Program-made: the position numbers and the translations under genes
Shown: piece after piece, positions 25,788 to 32,063 of the stretch
Layout of the letters: each line of letters begins with the position of its first letter
Position numbering within the stretch: the stretch's first letter is position 1
Notes under the pieces: generated by a model
Told to the model about the DNA's origin: nothing
The model's database searches: none
What the model saw: the letters and a program-made list of their open reading frames with translations, nothing else
Source of the DNA: Gracilaria caudata
Taxonomy: Eukaryota; Rhodophyta; Florideophyceae; Gracilariales; Gracilariaceae
Direction: 5' to 3'
Length of the DNA stretch: 32,063 nt
Assembly (NCBI GenBank): GCA_030374735.1
Contig: JASCIV010000208.1
Span: 1-32,063, forward strand

Positions 25788-28700
25788 ATGCCAGGTGCGG
25801 ACAATTTGGTGATTCAAAGAGGTGCAATTCTAGACCTGGAAAGACTTTGCAGTACAATCCAGAGTGCATCTTTAAGCGATCCTTATGCACCTGCTGATGG
25901 GATTCAGGTAGAGGTAATAGCGGAGTTACGAGCATGTCGATCCCAAATTGCAAACCCCCTTGATCCTTCCGTCGACCAGCTACCCAGCCCAGAAGCGAGG
26001 TCTCGTTTGTCAAGTGTTGGTGAGGGGAATGTTATACTCCACGATGAGGCATTTGGTACAAATACAAATCAACCCAAGTCTTCCATGCGGCTCGGGGCTG
26101 ATCTTGTTGCTGTAGCTATTGCTTTGTCTGACGAGCTTCAAATCAACGAGTTGGACGCTGCTGTCTTACTCTTTGATGCTCGCATGAGGGCTTCACATCG
26201 TCCAGATCACGATGTTGTCGCTGCAGCCAAAGAGCTCTATGCCCTCCGACGAAGACAAAGAGTGCAATACCTGCAGGAGGTCGTTCGGGCTGCTCTTCTA
26301 ACACCGTCAACTGTTCCGCAAACCGAAGAAAGCTTTGTGTCCCTCTTGATGAGGGAAAGGGACGTTCTAGTTGTAGAACATCACGTCTTTGCAAATCTTG
26401 TCAAGCGGCTCCATGATGGGTATCAGGCGGAGAAGTCGCGTAATACATCAACTAGAGATCAAAGGGCATTGTATTACGGAGAGTATGTACTTCTGGCTGA
26501 AACAATCTTCCTTCTGGCATACACTGTGCAGCTTACAAGTGCTGAAGCGCTAGCCCTTCGGAAGCTAGTGGACACGGCGGAAGCTTTCCTTTCGAGCATT
26601 ATGGAAAGGGATCGAGGCCATACGAAGTTGGGACGGATAGCATTTTCAGTCCCATCTTCGCAAGATACAAAGCAGAATTGGAACTCTTCGCTTTCGGAGC
26701 TGATTTCCCGTGAAGCGGTAGAAGCTGAAGGTGTGTGCAACCTTTTGCTATTGGCATGGATGAGTGCTCTTGACAGATCAAGATATCATGACATGTACGA
26801 TCCAAGAACAGGACAAAAAGGTGTGAACAGCTTGTTAAAGGATTTGTCCTTTGTTCCGAGAACCAGTGGAATGCCAATCGTCGGTGACGATGACCAAGAG
26901 GTAAGAAAAATGCCGAAGCGAATCGCAGCCCTTGAACTTGTAGCTGCTGTTTTTCGACTCGCTGTCGCATCACCAGACGAAGAGGAGGCAGTTGGAACCT
27001 TCTTGCGTGTTAGTGCGTATGCTGGGGCGCTGTCCTTTATTTCCCAGGATGTATCGTCATGGATCGAGAAACGAGGAGGTTCTCTCTCCCCAGATGTTGA
27101 TCTCTATGCTGATGTTATGGAAGACTTGTCCCTTGACATAGCTGAGGCTACTCATCTTGTAGGTGCTGTCATTCAGTTCTCGCAGAACGAAGTCTACGCA
27201 GCGGCATCAGAAGCGGCCTATGCCTCTTTAGATGGAACGGATATGGCATTGCCACAAGGGTCTAGTCAAAGACCAGGTGACAACCATCTATTTTCAAGCT
27301 CTCTGAGCACTCGAAGAGCCTTCTCTCTTCGAAAGGGTGATCACTTGCGCACCACTCCATCTGCTTCAGATCCTAGAATGGGATCGAAGAGGCCTTCGTT
27401 GGCTGCGAGACCTCCCAGACAACCCTCCGCAAGCGTTACCGCTCGCCCTTCCTCGCTGAGAGACCTCTTTACGCTTTCACCTGCCTCAAAGCAAGACGAA
27501 TATGCACAATCTAGAAGAGCAAGAGAAATCGAGGAGCACAATGCAAAATCCAACGTTACCACTTCCGAGAATCTCATCGCTTCCTTGGCCACTTTCGTCG
27601 CACGATGTGTTGCACTGGCTCCGTCAAAACTTGCGAATGATTCAATTGGCGGCGGGTTAAGATACTGGGTGGGAATCGGGCAAGCAAACTTGGGCTTCAT
27701 TTCAAGAATTGGAGATGCAGTAACTGACTTATGGGATGCATCAATGAGAAATGCGTACGCGACAGGTGGCGTAGGAGCAGCGTTTCGGGAGGCGCTTGAC
27801 AGCTTTCTGTTACTCTTGAAAAACACCTCTCTGAAGAGCGGATCACCAACGCATGCTTCTGCTGCGCTACGTTACCTCTGTCAGGGTGGTCACCCAGTGG
27901 TGTCCCTCGAACGGACGGCAGATGCAATGTCGTATATACACGGACAGATGATTCGCGCAACCTCAGGGAATCAGAAAGAACTGGATGACGCTGAGTCTGA
28001 GGCGTTGGGTGGCATCGTTGACGTCGTTGCGAATGCAGCGGAAGCTGTAAGTTCCCAGTCAGGTGTTCTGCCCATTCTTGGAGACGCTGGGAAGGAGCTT
28101 CCAACGCGAATGGGAGCTCTTGTAACTTTAGATATTCCTACAAATCTCAAAGCAACGTTATTATCCGCAATACGAGCTGTTGGTAACAAGACAGTAATAA
28201 CTTTGGTGCTAAAGAATTTCGCAAGAGATAAATCTGCTTTGCTTCGCCGGTTTATTAGAAGCACAGAATCACAATCAGGAAGTTATGACGTTACGTTGAG
28301 GGTTTTGGAAATGGCTGACGAGTCTATGTCTTGGAATGAGGATGAAATTCCAGAAACAGCTGTTGAATCGATACTGACATGGTTTGTAATCGAGGAAGTC
28401 TTGATGTTTTGGAGCCGAAGAAAGTACGCTGAGGAAGCCCAGAGGTGGAAGCTGATTGACGGAGCTACTAACTTGATAATATCTGCAATTAAACGAGGTC
28501 CATCATCCAAGTCTTCAAGGCTGTTGGCTCGGTTGCTAACACCAGCACCTGGTACTGGAGCTGCCTCATACGCTTTAAAGGCCTTGTTCTATGCCACTGG
28601 GCTGATGAGGACAAGCGATGAGATTGGAGGCTTTGCCTCAGAAGAATCCTTGACTCAGACGACTCGCAGCTATCACAAGACTTCCGGAAGGGCATGCCTA

Positions 28701-31700
28701 AACCACGCGGCAGAGTTGGGGATGGGTGATTCTTTCAGAGAAATGCAAAAAGCTGCTCAGAGTGCCTCTATCCTCAGCAGAATGTTACTGTCCGTTCCCC
28801 CCGGGCGACTGATGGTACCTGGCGTAGTAGTCGCGCCGGCTTCAGCTCTCATATTGGGAGAGACCCAATCACTTATTTCGGCTTCCACCTTGGTCTTTCT
28901 GGCAAATGGGTTTGAGCCGTTGATTTCTAAAGCTGGGTATAGCCCTGCGGTATGTGGTTCTGTTTTGGCTATGTTGGCAAGAGCTGCCCAGGAATCTTAT
29001 CAAATTGGCATAGCTCTTACAAGGGACGCTACCGAATGGAAGGGGAGCGCTTCGCAATTTCGATCATCACTGGCTGATTTGATATCTCAGTCAAGCAGAG
29101 AAGAATTTGATACGAGGGATGCCGAGAAGTGTGGATCTTTTGAACAGACACCCCCGATCATGCATTCTGCGCTTCGAGTTGTCGAAGCTACACTTGGTGC
29201 CGATGGCGGTGGAGCGCCGGGTCTCTTTCTACTTGGATTACAGTCAGGTAGTGGTGGTCGGTACACCTGTGCAGAATATGGCGTTCTAGGAGCTTTGATA
29301 GAATTGATCGCTGGCTCTATGGACACAAAGAATACATTGGATTCAAAACCAAGGGCAACTGCTGCTACATTTTTGGAGAGACTAGCTGCAAACACCACGA
29401 GGCATACGTCTTTAGCTGTTCTAGAACACATTCGTGAGATAGGGGAACAGCATATAGGCATCAGGGGCTCGGGATTTGGGGACGAGATGCTCTACCGAAT
29501 CTTAGAGTCTTACGGGAATTCAGAACCGCGAAAATATCATGAAGACGTGAACTGGCCCGCATTGAGCGAAGTAATGTCCAGCTGTCTCAGACTTAGTGCG
29601 CTTCAAGCCCGTCTCTTTCCACGTTTTGAACTGGAGAAGATGGCGAATCACATGAGAGCGATGAGCAATATGGTTTCGGAAAGCGCATCGACGAGGGGTC
29701 CGCTGTGGGAGTCCAGGTTGTGCCTACCATCTCCTTTAGAACTTCTCCGAGCTCTTGCAGCCGTAGCATCTTCTGGAGAGCTCCAAGGTGCTTTTGATGG
29801 CCTGAAAGCATGGTATCTTCTCCTTGGAACAAGAATTTTGTCTCATGAGATTCACTCCGGTTATTCATCAGTTCCGTTACTTCTGGAGGTGGCGTCGGTC
29901 TTGCTTGATGCCATTGCTAGCACAGATTCTAATAGAGGTATATCGAAACTTGTCAGGAATGATGGCGGTGAAATTGCTGCAGCTGCGGTGCTGCTGTGTG
30001 TGAAGCGGCTAAGGGATTGCGCGAATTCCGACACACAGGAAACCCCGCATGTTATTGGGGATGTGCAATACGGCTCTCTACTGAACGGTGTAGTTCGCGC
30101 GATCTCTGGGATGGTCGGAGTTGGCGCGAATGCGGTGAGGGCGAGAACTGCCTTGTACGGTTCGTTCGTCATTTGCGGACCACTAGCTCAGAAGACTGGA
30201 TCGGAGGACGTTTTGGCAAGTTCACTTGGAGGGCGTTTTGGACAACAGCATGTCAGCGGAACAGAGGGAATACTATCTGCAGCATGCAAAGACGCAGTAT
30301 CTGCGCCTACTCCGGCCTCAAGATGCGCTGCGGTAACCGTTGTATCTGTCACAACATCATTAGATCCCATTCGTGCAGTGCAAGCTCTTGGGACTCAGAA
30401 TCGCTTGAGTCGCGTTATTCAGTATTCCCTCTTGAATGCAGATGTTCAGAGCGCAATGCTGCAAGCATATCCTGGTGCCTTTGTCACTGACTTGCCGAAG
30501 CGCAATGAGGATTATGCTGCTGGTGCCTCCATAGATTCAGCCTTATCCCTTATACATTCCGTTGCGGCTTCTGGAAACGGTGTCGGACTGATTGTCGATT
30601 CTGGTTGTATGGAGGCTTTGGGATCCATGTTGCGAATGATTACAAGTCGGGACGGACAGAAGTTTTTCTCGTTAGGAAATGACTTCGAGGCCTTCGACTT
30701 CGGGATATCTGATGAATATACGTCAACCTCGAAGATGGATCACGACAAGGGTGATCGAAACTTGGATGAAATGATAGATACTATGCCTTCGGAAAGGGCT
30801 GTCCTCGACAAGACGCGGTATAGCCCGAGATCCACGATTTCGACCTTGGTGACAGTCACGAACACGATTGCTGTGGTCGTCTGCTGCGGAGGACCCACCA
30901 TATATGAGGGAACAATATCCGCCATGGGGGAAGGCCTGAACGCGTATCTCGCGCTGTTGAGGGCGAAACGGATTGCCACAAAGGATCAGTTGCAGATCGC
31001 AAGTTGTTTGGGAATGATACTATCAAGAATACCAGAACAAGTCATTCAAACTGCCACCGCTGGAAGTCTGCTCCGTTCTGCATTGGCTTCAGCATTGTCC
31101 TCCATTGTTCCTCCCGTTTCAAACACTTATCGTCCAGGTGGTTCATCATCTCTTCTCAGTGTTGGAGTTGGCCTGTTGAAGCCTGCTGATGCGAAAGAAG
31201 CTCGACGTTTTAGGGTCATGCATCCAGAAGGTGGCTCACTCTACGAAAGGGACTTGATTATCATTCGGGCCCTCTGCATGAAGAATGTTCTTGCGGCTCT
31301 AAGGGACCCTGCCCATGTATTACAACTCTTCACTCCAGAGCTGAATGAATCGTCAACACTTGGAAATACAAGAAACCTCCAAAACGATTCTTATCCCGAA
31401 AATGCAGGGAAGCTTTCTGATGTGTATCGTATATGCAGGACTATGCTGCAAGAGTTTCAGAGGTCGGTGGCAGAAGGCACACTGATGGAGATGAATACAA
31501 ACGGAGGCTCTGGATCTTTGTTGTCATCAAAGAAGCTTCAAGAAATAACAGCTTTCTGTCGAGAACAGTACAAAGTGGAAGCAGAAGCAAAGAAACTCCT
31601 CGTTATTCAAGAGTGTTTAAGAAAAGCTGTTCTGCTCATCATCGAGCACGCCGAGGCGTGTTTCAGAGCCTTTGAGAGCTGTTTGCTAATCCTCCGGGAG

Positions 31701-31973
31701 TATGTTAGGTGTGCCCAAGAGACTGTGAAAGGTAGAATATCTACAGGACAAATGGAGCCCGAACTACGACCAGACGAAGAGGGCGCGAGCTCTTCCAGTA
31801 ATGTGATGAGCTACACCGCTGCACAACGGCTCTTGGAGGAAGCGAAAAGCGGCTTGGTTCCATTGTGCAAAGAAATCGAGAACCTTAAGGACGGCGCCTG
31901 GTCTGGACGTGATTCTAGTTTTGTCAAACAGGTATGTCGACAGATAAGGACTGCGTGTTCCGAACACGGATAG
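25788..31973 (+). CDS. NUP205: Large scaffold nucleoporin, NUP205/NUP192-like
   Basis: This 2061-residue, almost entirely alpha-helical protein without membrane segments or enzyme motifs is the right size for the NUP205/NUP192 inner-ring nucleoporin (about 1700-2000 residues in yeast and man). That protein is a question-mark-shaped solenoid binding NUP93 and NUP53 in the nuclear pore. The best local match is near residues 108-170: ALSDELQINELDAAVLLFDA, then the YALRRRQRVQYLQEVVRA segment, resembling the family's 'LSD.L.LNE..A..L' and following helices. A Ser/Arg-rich, probably disordered insert spans about residues 500-585 (STRRAFSLRKG, RPSLAARPPRQPSASVTARPSSL) and could be a phosphorylated linker. 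An in-frame stop six bases upstream fixes the ATG at 25788. The family is poorly conserved in sequence, so the call leans on size, helical pattern and the N-terminal block; NUP188 is the main alternative. Confidence 0.75.
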   Translation: MPGADNLVIQRGAILDLERLCSTIQSASLSDPYAPADGIQVEVIAELRACRSQIANPLDPSVDQLPSPEARSRLSSVGEGNVILHDEAFGTNTNQPKSSMRLGADLVAVAIALSDELQINELDAAVLLFDARMRASHRPDHDVVAAAKELYALRRRQRVQYLQEVVRAALLTPSTVPQTEESFVSLLMRERDVLVVEHHVFANLVKRLHDGYQAEKSRNTSTRDQRALYYGEYVLLAETIFLLAYTVQLTSAEALALRKLVDTAEAFLSSIMERDRGHTKLGRIAFSVPSSQDTKQNWNSSLSELISREAVEAEGVCNLLLLAWMSALDRSRYHDMYDPRTGQKGVNSLLKDLSFVPRTSGMPIVGDDDQEVRKMPKRIAALELVAAVFRLAVASPDEEEAVGTFLRVSAYAGALSFISQDVSSWIEKRGGSLSPDVDLYADVMEDLSLDIAEATHLVGAVIQFSQNEVYAAASEAAYASLDGTDMALPQGSSQRPGDNHLFSSSLSTRRAFSLRKGDHLRTTPSASDPRMGSKRPSLAARPPRQPSASVTARPSSLRDLFTLSPASKQDEYAQSRRAREIEEHNAKSNVTTSENLIASLATFVARCVALAPSKLANDSIGGGLRYWVGIGQANLGFISRIGDAVTDLWDASMRNAYATGGVGAAFREALDSFLLLLKNTSLKSGSPTHASAALRYLCQGGHPVVSLERTADAMSYIHGQMIRATSGNQKELDDAESEALGGIVDVVANAAEAVSSQSGVLPILGDAGKELPTRMGALVTLDIPTNLKATLLSAIRAVGNKTVITLVLKNFARDKSALLRRFIRSTESQSGSYDVTLRVLEMADESMSWNEDEIPETAVESILTWFVIEEVLMFWSRRKYAEEAQRWKLIDGATNLIISAIKRGPSSKSSRLLARLLTPAPGTGAASYALKALFYATGLMRTSDEIGGFASEESLTQTTRSYHKTSGRACLNHAAELGMGDSFREMQKAAQSASILSRMLLSVPPGRLMVPGVVVAPASALILGETQSLISASTLVFLANGFEPLISKAGYSPAVCGSVLAMLARAAQESYQIGIALTRDATEWKGSASQFRSSLADLISQSSREEFDTRDAEKCGSFEQTPPIMHSALRVVEATLGADGGGAPGLFLLGLQSGSGGRYTCAEYGVLGALIELIAGSMDTKNTLDSKPRATAATFLERLAANTTRHTSLAVLEHIREIGEQHIGIRGSGFGDEMLYRILESYGNSEPRKYHEDVNWPALSEVMSSCLRLSALQARLFPRFELEKMANHMRAMSNMVSESASTRGPLWESRLCLPSPLELLRALAAVASSGELQGAFDGLKAWYLLLGTRILSHEIHSGYSSVPLLLEVASVLLDAIASTDSNRGISKLVRNDGGEIAAAAVLLCVKRLRDCANSDTQETPHVIGDVQYGSLLNGVVRAISGMVGVGANAVRARTALYGSFVICGPLAQKTGSEDVLASSLGGRFGQQHVSGTEGILSAACKDAVSAPTPASRCAAVTVVSVTTSLDPIRAVQALGTQNRLSRVIQYSLLNADVQSAMLQAYPGAFVTDLPKRNEDYAAGASIDSALSLIHSVAASGNGVGLIVDSGCMEALGSMLRMITSRDGQKFFSLGNDFEAFDFGISDEYTSTSKMDHDKGDRNLDEMIDTMPSERAVLDKTRYSPRSTISTLVTVTNTIAVVVCCGGPTIYEGTISAMGEGLNAYLALLRAKRIATKDQLQIASCLGMILSRIPEQVIQTATAGSLLRSALASALSSIVPPVSNTYRPGGSSSLLSVGVGLLKPADAKEARRFRVMHPEGGSLYERDLIIIRALCMKNVLAALRDPAHVLQLFTPELNESSTLGNTRNLQNDSYPENAGKLSDVYRICRTMLQEFQRSVAEGTLMEMNTNGGSGSLLSSKKLQEITAFCREQYKVEAEAKKLLVIQECLRKAVLLIIEHAEACFRAFESCLLILREYVRCAQETVKGRISTGQMEPELRPDEEGASSSSNVMSYTAAQRLLEEAKSGLVPLCKEIENLKDGAWSGRDSSFVKQVCRQIRTACSEHG

Positions 31974-32063
31974 GATGAACTAAAAGTAAAGGTGAAGAGG
32001 AGCTCATACCTTCAAGAGCAGAAAACGAAAAAGCTTGGGAGGTGGGCGCCTTGCCTATAGGCC

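Overview
This is nuclear DNA of a eukaryote. It contains genes found only in eukaryotes: CCT1, a DBP2/DDX5-type DEAD-box helicase, MLH3, a DHR2/DHX33-type helicase, a NUP205/NUP192-like nucleoporin, SDHAF4 and an ELO elongase. I identify eleven protein-coding genes in 32 kb, on both strands. Ten read as single uninterrupted ORFs and one has a single GT-AG intron. Intron-poor, compact genes of medium GC would fit a red alga or another intron-poor protist. That assignment is an inference from gene style only, with no diagnostic marker. I see no transposon, rRNA, tRNA or CRISPR.

Layout: (1) 0.5-1.9 kb, minus strand, an F-box-like protein of unknown target. (2) 2.6-6.5 kb, two paralogous three-pass membrane proteins arranged head to head around a 1 kb spacer; I do not recognise the family. 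(3) 8.3-10.0 kb, a nucleobase (xanthine/uric-acid type) transporter behind a GC-rich upstream region with repeated CACGTG and one TGACGTCA site. (4) 10.0-12.4 kb, a non-coding stretch with a cluster of perfect palindromes, each with a single central base, leading into a TATA/E2F-like promoter. (5) 12.4-15.0 kb, a Gly-rich DEAD-box helicase with a 654-nt intron inside the codon after ARGL. (6) 16.1-17.0 kb, minus strand, an ELO fatty-acid elongase. (7) 17.8-19.9 kb, CCT1 tail to tail with SDHAF4. (8) 20.3-22.1 kb, an MLH3-like protein whose endonuclease motifs are intact but whose ATPase motifs are degenerate or missing. (9) 23.1-25.2 kb, a DEVH-box helicase probably acting in ribosome biogenesis. 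(10) 25.8-32.0 kb, a very large NUP205/NUP192-like scaffold nucleoporin.

Most genes are unrelated housekeeping functions and do not form a pathway. The observations most worth following are the DBP2-style intron (with a possible 26-nt poison exon inside it), the ATPase-degenerate MLH3, and the unrecognised paired membrane-protein family.
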